A stretch of 64,000 bases of DNA from Halomonas urumqiensis (GTDB lineage: Bacteria; Pseudomonadota; Gammaproteobacteria; Pseudomonadales; Halomonadaceae): the NCBI RefSeq assembly GCF_003028575.1, contig NZ_PYUD01000001.1:124001-188000 (forward strand), read 5' to 3'. Under the pieces are notes generated by a model, which saw nothing but the letters and a program-made list of their open reading frames with translations, searched no databases and was not told the DNA's origin. Shown here piece by piece: positions 8,630-16,137 of the stretch (position 1 is the stretch's first letter; the number at the start of each line of letters is the position of its first letter). The position numbers and the translations under genes were made by a program.

Positions 8630-9847
8630 ATGGACTTGAAAAGTGGATACCCGTTCTGGGCGGTCAAGAATGGCTTGATGTATGCGTTCCCGCCGCTTGA
8701 CGTTGACCTGAGTTGCGAAGTGGTGGTGATGGGCGCTGGCATCACCGGCGCGCTGATCGCTGATGAATTGGCAGCCCACGGTCACGATGTCGTCGTGCTC
8801 GATAAGCGCGACGTCTGCTGGGGTAGCACATCGGCCAGCACCGCCTTGCTGCAGTATGAAATCGATACCCACGCGACCGATCTCGTCAAGCGCTATGATC
8901 AGGACGCCGCACTTCTGGCGTACCAATCCAGCTTGAATGCTGTCAGCGAGATTGGGCAGATCGCTCAGTCGGTCGGGGATGTCGATTTCGGTACCTGCGA
9001 AAGCTTGTACTACGCCAGCAATCGTAAGGATCATCCTGGTCTGGTCGACGAATTCGCCTGGCGGGAAACATATGGCTTTCCGGTTCGTTGGCTGAATCGC
9101 GCGGCTCTCAAGGATGAGTACGGTCTGACGGCGCCGTCCGCCATCCTCAGTACGGTGGCCGCTCGCGTTGATCCCTATCGGCTCGCCTCACGACTGCTGC
9201 ACAGGATGCAGCAACAGGGCGCGCGCGTATTCGATAGAACCGAGGTGACCTCAATCACAGACACGGAGCGTTCGGTTCGTTTGACCACCGATAATGGTAT
9301 CTCGATAACAGCGAAATACGTCGTGATTGCCAACGGTTACGAGTCTCAGCAATGGTTGCGCCAGCGCGTCGCGAAGAATCTCAGCAGCTATGCCTACATC
9401 AGTGACCCCGTCGATCCCGATGAGCTGGGCTGGTTGGCAGATACGATGCTGTGGGAGTCCTCTCGGCCCTATATCTATCTCCGCGCTACCGGCGATGGCC
9501 GGCTGTTGGTCGGTGGGGAAGACGACGAGCACGATATGCCCGCGAGACGGGACCGGTCTGTCGACCGCAAGGCGGCGACACTACAGCGCAAGGTCTCCCG
9601 TTTGTTTCCTCATCTCCATGCACCACCGGCCTTTGCCTGGGCAGGTACGTTCGCTGAAACCAGCGACGGGCTGCCGCTGTTCGGCCACCACCCTGAGTAT
9701 GGCGCGCGCGTGCTGTTCGCGTTGGCCTATGGTGGTAACGGCATCACCTACAGCATGCTTGGCGCCGGATTGCTACGCGCGCAGATCGAACACCGCCGGC
9801 ATCCATTGACCGAGCTGTTTGCCTTTGCCCGGTTAGGAAATCATTGA
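8630..9847 (+). CDS. DAO-family FAD-dependent oxidoreductase
   Basis: A 405-residue flavoenzyme. The dinucleotide-binding fold begins near residue 30 (VVVMGAGITGALIADELA), and the second conserved motif STSASTALLQYEID is near 67-80. The C-terminal FAD-contact region contains TSDGLPLFG and YGGNGITYS. Length and motifs fit the D-amino-acid oxidase superfamily (glycine oxidase / gamma-glutamylputrescine oxidase type), which oxidises amines or amino acids and usually makes hydrogen peroxide. The substrate is unknown. It lacks a signal peptide and is predicted cytoplasmic. It is divergent from katE, so one shared control region may serve both a peroxide-forming and a peroxide-removing enzyme; that link is inference. 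Confidence 0.85.
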   Translation: MDLKSGYPFWAVKNGLMYAFPPLDVDLSCEVVVMGAGITGALIADELAAHGHDVVVLDKRDVCWGSTSASTALLQYEIDTHATDLVKRYDQDAALLAYQSSLNAVSEIGQIAQSVGDVDFGTCESLYYASNRKDHPGLVDEFAWRETYGFPVRWLNRAALKDEYGLTAPSAILSTVAARVDPYRLASRLLHRMQQQGARVFDRTEVTSITDTERSVRLTTDNGISITAKYVVIANGYESQQWLRQRVAKNLSSYAYISDPVDPDELGWLADTMLWESSRPYIYLRATGDGRLLVGGEDDEHDMPARRDRSVDRKAATLQRKVSRLFPHLHAPPAFAWAGTFAETSDGLPLFGHHPEYGARVLFALAYGGNGITYSMLGAGLLRAQIEHRRHPLTELFAFARLGNH

Positions 9848-10147
9848 CCAGGAGCGGGATGACGATGCCCTGGATGATCGATACCAATATACGGTGATAC
9901 ATCTATTGCTACAGGACTCAAGGCGCCCGAGGTGGTGTCGTGACGAAATGTCGAGACACGCCGGGATGGCCGTGCGTGTCAGTGTCGTCATCGATTCAGC
10001 AGCGAAGCGAGAAGCCACACCGTATATGTTCGATGCCGCACCGACCGGTTTGCAAGCTTCCACTATCTTTGTAATCTCGCCCTGCTTCTAGATGCGTTCG
10101 TGATAAGAAGCAGAATTTCGACACGACAAACATATGGAGATCCGCTT
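9848..10147. other. Intergenic region before second csbD gene
   Basis: A 300-bp stretch. A short open frame (9894-10091) has no coding features. The only recognisable element is the 12-mer ATGCGTTCGTGA at 10092-10103, also found (one base different) upstream of the first csbD gene. No convincing terminator is seen after the FAD oxidoreductase. Confidence 0.5.
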
Positions 10148-10315
10148 ATGAAAGAGAATCGGGTGAAGGGCCATGCGACCGAGGCGAAAGGTAAGGCCAA
10201 AGAGTTTGCAGGCAAGGTGACTGGTGACAAGAGTACTGAATACAAGGGAAAAGCCGAGAAATATGTTGGTAAGGCGAAAGCCAAGATGGCTGGCGGTGAC
10301 AAAAAGAAGAAGTAA
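10148..10315 (+). CDS. CsbD family stress protein (second copy)
   Basis: A 55-residue, lysine-rich protein nearly superimposable on the product of 1520-1699: the segment KGHATEAKGKAKEFAGKVTG is shared with only small changes, and the tail ends GGDKKKK. ATG 10148 follows TATGGAGATC, the same ribosome-binding context as the first copy. It is followed 22 bp later by a PRC-barrel gene on the same strand, so the two are probably co-transcribed. The family is linked to general stress, but its biochemical role is unknown. The two copies look like recent paralogues. Confidence 0.88.
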   Translation: MKENRVKGHATEAKGKAKEFAGKVTGDKSTEYKGKAEKYVGKAKAKMAGGDKKKK

Positions 10316-10337
10316 AAATTAACCAGAGGATGATTGT

Positions 10338-10751
10338 ATGAGCGATATGGCAACGCAGTCGAAGAGAAGCCACGATACCGTCGATGGCATGCAGGCTGAA
10401 TCCTTGCTGTTGAGTGCATCCACCATGACAGGTGATGAAGTCTGCAATAGGCAGGATGAAAAGCTCGGTAAGATACAGGACATCATGCTAGACACCGTCG
10501 AGGGAAAAATACGGTATGTCGTCCTGGCATCGGGTGGTTTTCTGGGCTTGGGGGATCGTCTGTTCGCAGTCCCCTGGAAGGCCTTGACACAAGACAGGGA
10601 AAACCACCGTTTCATTCTCGATGTGGATGTTGACCAGTTGAAGAGCGCGCCGGGCTTCGACAAGGATCAATGGCCGAATATGGCCGATCCTACCTGGAAT
10701 TCGACCATCGACTCCTTTTACGCCAGGCCGTCTGATCACGCAGGAAGTTGA
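10338..10751 (+). CDS. Cytoplasmic PRC-barrel domain protein
   Basis: A 137-residue protein without a signal peptide, unlike the PRC proteins at 770 and 3307. The PRC-barrel covers about residues 25-100: LSASTMTGDEVCNRQDEKLG, then IRYVVLASGGFLGLGDRLFA. The C-terminal 35 residues contain the text SAPGFDKDQWPNMADP, a tail common to cytoplasmic PRC proteins of this type. ATG 10338 is preceded by CAGAGGA. It probably forms a two-gene unit with the csbD copy at 10148 (22-bp gap). Function unknown; stress association is inferred from the neighbours. Confidence 0.85.
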   Translation: MSDMATQSKRSHDTVDGMQAESLLLSASTMTGDEVCNRQDEKLGKIQDIMLDTVEGKIRYVVLASGGFLGLGDRLFAVPWKALTQDRENHRFILDVDVDQLKSAPGFDKDQWPNMADPTWNSTIDSFYARPSDHAGS

Positions 10752-10886
10752 GCATTAATTATCGAGTTGCTCGACGTTGTCTGGTCGCGAGATAAAACTA
10801 AACAGCCCTTGGCAACCTCATGCTTTCACCATGGGTGTATTGTATGAGGAAGGGTGAAAATGAAATATTGTTATGGAGGCTGGGTC

Positions 10887-11117
10887 ATGAGCAAGAATCA
10901 GATTGAAGGTCATGCGAGTGAGGCGAAGGGCAAGGGAAGCAAGGCTAAATCCGACAAGCATGATGGCAAGGGTGGTGCCGTACTGGCAGATATCAATGAC
11001 GACGCCGGAAAGCGTAGCGGTAAAGATGCAGCCGAGTCAGGAGATGCTGGTAAGAAAAGTGGCAAGGCCGACACCGTACTGGCAAATATCAATGACGAGC
11101 CCAAGAAAAAAAGCTGA
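10887..11117 (+). CDS. Diverged CsbD-like small protein with internal repeat
   Basis: A 76-residue, hydrophilic lysine-rich protein. ATG 10887 follows ATGGAGG at good spacing, which is better than the in-frame upstream ATG at 10860. The N-terminus (KNQIEGHASEAKGKGSKAK) resembles CsbD. The rest is different: it carries two copies of a unit VLA(D/N)INDDAGK / VLANINDEPKK separated by a DAGKKSGKAD linker. I do not know this architecture. It lies 135 bp after the PRC gene on the same strand and may belong to the same stress group. Confidence 0.65.
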   Translation: MSKNQIEGHASEAKGKGSKAKSDKHDGKGGAVLADINDDAGKRSGKDAAESGDAGKKSGKADTVLANINDEPKKKS

Positions 11118-11204
11118 TGACGTTTTCGCAGGCTGACCCAGGTATCCAGCCGGCATCGTAGATGACATTGACATCGTATCTGCGTGACGCCGAAAGGTAG
11201 GAAA

Positions 11205-11235
11205 TCTCCCGTGTCAGTAAATCTGACACGGGAGA
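11205..11235. terminator. Strong hairpin between convergent small genes, possible bidirectional terminator
   Basis: A perfect 13-bp stem (11205-11217 with 11223-11235, core CTCCCGTGTCAG) has a TAAAT loop. There is no long T tract: three T residues follow on the minus strand and none on the plus strand. It lies 88 bp after the gene at 10887-11117 and 10 bp after the possible gene at 11245-11460. Confidence 0.5.
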
Positions 11236-11244
11236 GCCTCATTA

Positions 11245-11460
11245 TCAGTTATTTGAGGGTAGGTTCGACTGGATAGGGGCGTCTGATTGGCATGTTATTT
11301 CAGGCAAACGTTGTGGCCTGAATGGGTAGCCATGCTGCTGCTCGCCCGGCTCGCGCTCGGGCAGGCGATTGAACGTCTTGAATGTATTCTTGGTAGGCGT
11401 TGTGCGTTGGATAGGAGGGGGTTGCTTGGCAGGGGCAGCATGATGAATGGGGGATGACAT
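11245..11460 (-). CDS. Possible small hypothetical protein
   Basis: A 71-codon frame with start ATG 11460 preceded by GAGGTTC. The product is proline- and glutamine-rich (MSSPIHHAAPAKQPPP), with no membrane segment, cysteine pattern or known domain beyond one cysteine near the end. Support for it being real is the ribosome-binding site and a hairpin placed 10 bp after its stop. Against it are its composition and the lack of any family match that I can recall. Confidence 0.35.
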   Translation of the reverse strand: MSSPIHHAAPAKQPPPIQRTTPTKNTFKTFNRLPEREPGEQQHGYPFRPQRLPEITCQSDAPIQSNLPSNN

Positions 11461-11810
11461 GATGAACCTCGCGTTGCTGTCCGGTCTTCACGACGTCGTG
11501 AAGCATCGGTAACGCGACATTGGCACGACGACAGGCGAACGTCGGTGCGCTTGCGTACCCTTCGCCACCGAGGCTGAACGCGGTTTCGGCGGCTCTTGCC
11601 CCCGACGAGCCAGATCTCATGGTTTCCATGTGACGCATTTGTGGCCGGGGGTGGTCAATATCCCACCATTCTGGTCTAGAATAGAGATTCGGGTCGACCT
11701 GGCGAGAGACGCAAGGGGTGGCCTCAGGCGTATCGTCCGCGCGGAGCGCGCGGCCACGATGCACCCGTATCATGCAGGGGGAGCCCCTGCCAGTCACAGT
11801 GGTAGACACG
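11461..11810. other. Intergenic region upstream of nadA
   Basis: A 350-bp stretch. The 7-bp stem GCAGGGG / CCCCTGC with a GAG loop (11774-11790) lies 20 bp upstream of the chosen nadA start and could affect its translation. The inverted repeat GGTGG / CCACC flanks 11650-11668. I see no confident promoter. Confidence 0.4.
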
Positions 11811-12839
11811 ATGACGATCATGACCTCCCGTGCAGAGGTGCGAGAGCACCTGACACGTACCTATTGCCCCACCCGTATTCCGTCCGAGGACGAGGCCCGC
11901 GTCGAGGAGATCAAGCAGCTTCTCGAGGCCAACAACGCCGTGCTGGTGGCGCACTACTACACCGACGATGCCATTCAGCAGCTTGCCGAGGAGAGCGGTG
12001 GCTGTGTCGCCGATTCCCTCGAGATGGCGCGTTTTGGCGCGCGTCACCACGCCGATACCCTGGTGGTGGCCGGCGTCCGCTTCATGGGCGAGACCGCCAA
12101 GATCCTCTCGCCGGAGAAGCGCGTGCTGATGCCGACCCTGGAGGCGACCTGCTCGCTCGACATCGGCTGCCCGGCCGATGAATTCTCGGCATTCTGCGAT
12201 GCCCACCCTGATCGCACCGTGGTGGTGTATGCCAACACCTCCGCGGCGGTGAAGGCTCGTGCCGACTGGGTGGTGACTTCGTCGATCGCCGTGGACGTGA
12301 TCGAACACCTGCAATCGCGTGGCGAGAAGATCCTGTGGGCACCGGACAAGCACCTGGGCGGGTACATCCGCAACAAGACCGGTGCGGACATGCTGCTGTG
12401 GGATGGTGCCTGCATCGTGCATGACGAGTTCAAGGCGAAGGGCATCGAGGATCTCAAGGCGCTTTATCCAGAGGCCGCCGTGCTGGTGCACCCCGAGTCC
12501 CCGGCGTCGGTGGTCGAACTGGCCGACGTGGCGGGCTCCACCTCGCAGTTGATCAGCGCCGCCAAGTCACTGCCCAATGACAAGTTGATCGTGGCCACCG
12601 ACCGCGGCATCTTCTTCAAGATGCAGCAGGCAGTGCCCGGCAAGACGCTCTTCGAGGCGCCCACCGCCGGGAATGGCGCCACCTGCAAGAGTTGCGCCCA
12701 TTGCCCGTGGATGGCGATGAATGCCCTGGACAACCTGGCTGGCGCCCTGCGCCATGGCAGTGGCGAAATTCATGTCGACGACGCGGTGCGTGTGGCGGCC
12801 CTCAAGCCGCTGGAGCGGATGCTGAACTTCAAGCGCTAG
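11811..12839 (+). CDS. nadA: Quinolinate synthase NadA
   Basis: A 342-residue cytoplasmic [4Fe-4S] enzyme that condenses iminoaspartate with dihydroxyacetone phosphate to quinolinate in de novo NAD synthesis. The three cluster cysteines are visible at about C114 (EATCSLDIG), C201 ([11 protein letters not shown]) and C298 in CKSCAHCPW. Length and spacing match the E. coli enzyme (cysteines 113, 200, 297). ATG 11811 is chosen because it gives the family length; the ribosome-binding site is weak, and ATG 11820 or 11775 are alternatives. Its partner in the pathway, nadC, is also in this window at 43820, but nadB is not. Confidence 0.95.
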   Translation: MTIMTSRAEVREHLTRTYCPTRIPSEDEARVEEIKQLLEANNAVLVAHYYTDDAIQQLAEESGGCVADSLEMARFGARHHADTLVVAGVRFMGETAKILSPEKRVLMPTLEATCSLDIGCPADEFSAFCDAHPDRTVVVYANTSAAVKARADWVVTSSIAVDVIEHLQSRGEKILWAPDKHLGGYIRNKTGADMLLWDGACIVHDEFKAKGIEDLKALYPEAAVLVHPESPASVVELADVAGSTSQLISAAKSLPNDKLIVATDRGIFFKMQQAVPGKTLFEAPTAGNGATCKSCAHCPWMAMNALDNLAGALRHGSGEIHVDDAVRVAALKPLERMLNFKR

Positions 12840-12857
12840 GCATCGCCTGGCGTTGGA

Positions 12858-12953
12858 GCTGGAAGAGCGCCCGCTGCGCGGGCTTGCGTTTGAAGCTGGA
12901 AGAGAACCCCGTGACGCCAGGGTGGATGGAAGCAAGCTTTTCCGGCTTCCAGC
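12858..12953. repeat. Short direct and inverted repeats between nadA and bepA
   Basis: The 10-mer GCTGGAAGAG occurs at 12858-12867 and 12895-12904, and the inverse CTTCCAGC at 12946-12953 reaches the bepA stop. Between the two direct copies lies a GCCCGC / GCGGGC hairpin (12869-12883) with a 3-nt loop. It may act as a convergent terminator, though it lacks a T tract. Confidence 0.45.
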
Positions 12954-14422
12954 TATTGAAACTTCTCCATTGTCTCCCGGTAGTCGATGAAGTCACTGCG
13001 GCGCTGCTCGATACGGCTGACCGCGGTGGCATCTCCTTCCTCCTGCGCCACGCGTTTCGCCACATCCAGTTGGCGGATCGCGTCATCGATGCGCCCGGAG
13101 AGCTGCAAGTGCTCGCCACGGGCGAGGTGCCCCCAGCCTTCGCGCTCGCTGCGTCCGGCTGCTTCAGCCAGTAGCGTAAAGACCTGCGGATCTTCGTTGC
13201 GTTGCTCGGATAGCTCGCGCAGTACACGCCAGGCCTGCTCGGGGTTACGTTGCAGCAAGGCCTCGCCCAGCAATTGGCGCGCCGGTACGTAGCCTGGCAT
13301 CAGGCGCAGCTGCCGGCGACTGCGCTCAATGGCTTCGTCATAGCGGCCGGCTTCGAAGGCGACCTGTGCTGCTGTAGCGGGCAACATCGCCAGATCAGGC
13401 AATTCGCGCGCGAGAGCGTCCAGGGTTTGCAGGGCGCTATCGGTATCCCCCTGGCGTGCCGTGATCAAGGCATCGAGGTAGCGCATTGCCTGCTGTGGCG
13501 CTCCATCCTGCTTCAGGCGGGTAGCGGCCTGCTGCGGGTCGCGTTGATGGATCACCAGCAGGGCACGGGCGCGGACAAGATGGTAGCGCGGGCCGTCATT
13601 ACGCTTTCGGCCGAGCGTCAGTTGTCTGGCACGATCTTCGCTATCACTGATGCGTGATTCGGTGACGGGATGGCTGAGCAGAAACTCTGGCGGGTTGCCA
13701 CCCTGCAGGCTGACCATGCGCTGCATGGCACGAAACATCCTGACCATGGCATGGGGGTCGAAACCCGCCTCGGCCATGGCTTGCAGGCCGATACGATCGG
13801 CTTCCTGTTCGAAACGCCGTGAGTAGGCGAGCTGATCTTGGATGAAGGCGGCCTGGGAGCCCATGGCCATGCCGATTCCCGCATCGCCACCGCCGCTGGC
13901 GGCAATCAGCATGCCGGCAAGCATGGCCGCCATGGCGGGGATCTGGGTTTGCTCCGCACGCGCCTGGCCGCGAGCGTAGTGGCGCTGTGAGAGATGTCCG
14001 AGTTCGTGGGCAAGTACCGAAACCAGTTCGTCTTCCTCATCCGCGAAGGCGAACAACCCCGCATTGACCCCGATGACCCCACCTGGCACGGCGAAGGCAT
14101 TCAATTGGCGGCTCTCGACCAGGGTGACCAGCGGGCGATTGCCTCCCAGGCCGCTGTGCGGCAGCAGCCTTTCGACCATCGATTCGATGTAGTCCTGGGC
14201 AATGGGGTCTTGCCAGATAGGGGCGCGGGCACGGAACTGACGCATCCAGGCGCGTCCAAGCTTGAACTCCTCGTTGCTTGCCGCGTGGCTTGTGCTACTG
14301 GCAAGGCTGGGCAGGCCGGCATCGGCATTCCATTGCGGGGTGGTCCATTGCGCGGCGCCAGGTGTGGCGAGCGCAAGGCACAGTGCCAGGCTGGCAAGGC
14401 GTAGGGTGATTCTGCGCGGCAT
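12953..14422 (-). CDS. bepA: Periplasmic M48 metallopeptidase with TPR domain, BepA type
   Basis: A 489-residue exported zinc protease and chaperone. It has a signal peptide at about 1-25 (LRLASLALCLALATPGAAQ) and an M48 catalytic domain with HELGH at residues 139-143 (VLAHELGHLSQRH), then a C-terminal TPR region (about 300-489) with repeated helical pairs. E. coli BepA (487 residues) degrades stalled LptD and BAM substrates and assists outer-membrane assembly, and the length and architecture match. ATG 14422 is chosen for the signal peptide. The gene is divergent from the TusA-like gene, an arrangement shared with Pseudomonas. Confidence 0.92.
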   Translation of the reverse strand: MPRRITLRLASLALCLALATPGAAQWTTPQWNADAGLPSLASSTSHAASNEEFKLGRAWMRQFRARAPIWQDPIAQDYIESMVERLLPHSGLGGNRPLVTLVESRQLNAFAVPGGVIGVNAGLFAFADEEDELVSVLAHELGHLSQRHYARGQARAEQTQIPAMAAMLAGMLIAASGGGDAGIGMAMGSQAAFIQDQLAYSRRFEQEADRIGLQAMAEAGFDPHAMVRMFRAMQRMVSLQGGNPPEFLLSHPVTESRISDSEDRARQLTLGRKRNDGPRYHLVRARALLVIHQRDPQQAATRLKQDGAPQQAMRYLDALITARQGDTDSALQTLDALARELPDLAMLPATAAQVAFEAGRYDEAIERSRRQLRLMPGYVPARQLLGEALLQRNPEQAWRVLRELSEQRNEDPQVFTLLAEAAGRSEREGWGHLARGEHLQLSGRIDDAIRQLDVAKRVAQEEGDATAVSRIEQRRSDFIDYRETMEKFQ

Positions 14423-14729
14423 GACGTTTCTCTCGTCTCTGGCGGGTGGCGGGGTTACCCTGCGACATTGATTCGATACGCAAAGTGCCTTTAAATCTCC
14501 GTGAGCCTGTCGGGCTTGACCGATCGTCACCAGGGATTCGGGTTTCGAGACAAGCTTATCGATCCGCTGAAGCGAATAGCCTGCTGTTTACCCAATCAGA
14601 GCGTATGACATTGTCCGAAAGAGCGGTCCTCGCAGTAGGCAGCAAGGTTATCGTCAGAGCAATAGAACATTTTTCCAGCCGAACCTGAATCCGAGATCGG
14701 CTGGCCACGCTATTTTTCCGGGAGACAAC
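14423..14729. other. Divergent control region bepA / tusA-like
   Basis: A 307-bp divergent intergenic region. A GGGAG site precedes the TusA-like start. I see no high-scoring sigma-70 pair, terminator or clear operator. No coding frame here has convincing features. Confidence 0.4.
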
Positions 14730-14978
14730 ATGGCTTTACAACCCGACGACGTGCTCGATGCCCGCGGTCTTCCCTGCCCCCTGCCTTTACTCAAGGCAAA
14801 GCAAGCGCTGTCACGTCTCGACGTGGGCCAGGTGCTGGAGGTGATGGCCACCGACACGGGCTCCTGGCATGACTTCGACACCTTCGTCGCCCAGAGCCAG
14901 CATGAAATGCCCGCCCGCGAGGAACGCGACGATGTCTACCACTACTGGATCCGCAAGGGTGGAGCGCGCGATACATGA
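14730..14978 (+). CDS. TusA-like sulfur-carrier protein
   Basis: An 82-residue protein of the TusA/SirA fold. The catalytic CPxP motif is at C16 (ARGLPCPLPLLKAK), and the rest fits the beta-alpha fold through to the C-terminus. TusA proteins carry persulfide sulfur for tRNA thiolation or cofactor synthesis. In Pseudomonas the protein at this conserved position (PA1006) has been linked to molybdenum homeostasis and nitrate respiration, so a role other than classic TusA is possible. It overlaps the following transporter gene by 4 bp (ATGA), indicating translational coupling. The ribosome-binding site is GGGAGA. Confidence 0.9.
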   Translation: MALQPDDVLDARGLPCPLPLLKAKQALSRLDVGQVLEVMATDTGSWHDFDTFVAQSQHEMPAREERDDVYHYWIRKGGARDT

Positions 14979-16072
14979 GCTTGCGTACGGTTTTCAAGCG
15001 TTGGATCGATCACTACCTCTCGGATGAGGAAGCGGTGATTCTGCTGGTAGTGCTGGTATTGGGCTTCGCGGCGGTGATCTATCTTGGCCGCATGCTGGCG
15101 CCGTTCTTCACCGCACTCGTGATTGCCTTTCTGCTGCAGGGTGCCGTGAGCTGGCTCGAGCGACGAGGCACCCCGCACCTGTTGGCGGTGATCGTGGTAT
15201 TCCTGGGGTTCATCGGCTTGTTGATGGCGTTGGCGTTCATCTTGATGCCATTGATCTGGAATCAGCTGGTGGGGCTCATTCAGGAGACGCCACGCATGTT
15301 CGCCAGTGGGCAGCAACTACTCGACGATTTGCAGGAACGCTACCCAAACCTGGTGACGCCCGACCAGATCCAGAACTGGATCGCGGTGGCGGGGCGCGAA
15401 ATGACGCAGTTCGGTCAGCGCGCCCTGACGCTCTCGCTGGCATCGCTTGGCAACGTCCTGGCGTTGATCATCTACCTGGTGCTGGTGCCGATTCTGGTGT
15501 TCTTCCTGCTCAAGGATCGTCAGACGCTGGTAGGCTTCATGCTCTCGCTGATGCCCCAGAAGCGCACGCTGATGACCCGCATCTGGCAGGAGATGGACGA
15601 CCAGATCGCCAACTACGTGCGCGGCAAGTTCATCGAGATCATCATCGTCGGCACGGTGGCATTCTTTACTTTCGCCTACTTCGGGCTGCCTTACACGGCG
15701 CTGCTGGCGGTGCTGGTCGGTTTCTCGGTACTGGTGCCGTATATCGGCGCGGCGGTGGCGACCCTGCCGGTGGCGGCGGTAGCGGGCTTTCACTTCGGCA
15801 TGACCAACGAGTTTCTCTATGTGCTGATCGCTTACGGAGTGATCCAGGCGCTGGATGGCAATGTGCTGGTCCCGGTCTTGTTCTCGGAGGCGGTCAACCT
15901 GCATCCGGTATCGATCATCGTCGCGGTGCTGTTCTTCGGTGGGATCTGGGGCTTCTGGGGCATCTTCTTCGCGATTCCCCTGGCGACTTTGCTCAAGGCG
16001 CTGGTATATGCCTGGCCACGTGGAATCAAGTATCGGCAGGCAGCCTCGAGGGAGGTGGTGACCGAAGAGTAA
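14975..16072 (+). CDS. AI-2E family transporter, PerM-like
   Basis: A 365-residue polytopic membrane protein with about eight helices. The first pair spans roughly residues 22-70, another is near 75-95, and the C-terminal helices carry LLAVLVGFSVLVPYIGAAVA and IQALDGNVLVPVLFSEAVNL, typical of PerM. It starts within the TusA-like gene (ATGA overlap). The function of PerM is not established; family members include AI-2 exporters and ion antiporters. It is only distantly similar to the protein at 1837. The synteny nadA-bepA-tusA-perM-bcp-dapA is as in Pseudomonas. Confidence 0.88.
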   Translation: MSLRTVFKRWIDHYLSDEEAVILLVVLVLGFAAVIYLGRMLAPFFTALVIAFLLQGAVSWLERRGTPHLLAVIVVFLGFIGLLMALAFILMPLIWNQLVGLIQETPRMFASGQQLLDDLQERYPNLVTPDQIQNWIAVAGREMTQFGQRALTLSLASLGNVLALIIYLVLVPILVFFLLKDRQTLVGFMLSLMPQKRTLMTRIWQEMDDQIANYVRGKFIEIIIVGTVAFFTFAYFGLPYTALLAVLVGFSVLVPYIGAAVATLPVAAVAGFHFGMTNEFLYVLIAYGVIQALDGNVLVPVLFSEAVNLHPVSIIVAVLFFGGIWGFWGIFFAIPLATLLKALVYAWPRGIKYRQAASREVVTEE

Positions 16073-16085
16073 CCGATGAGCAAGA

Positions 16086-16110
16086 CGAGGCCGCGGTTGT
16101 TGCGGCCTCG
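16086..16110. terminator. Hairpin between convergent perM-like and bcp genes
   Basis: A 9-bp perfect stem (CGAGGCCGC 16086-16094 with its complement 16102-16110) and a 7-nt loop sit in the 65-bp gap between the two convergent stops. T tracts are absent on both sides, so it is only a possible bidirectional terminator. Confidence 0.45.
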
Positions 16111-16137
16111 CCAGACGTCATTCACGCGTCGCGACGC

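Noticed and set aside
9894..10091. Plus-strand frame of 65 codons upstream of the second csbD gene
   Set aside because: No ribosome-binding site, no domain and no sensible composition; it runs into the conserved csbD upstream element.
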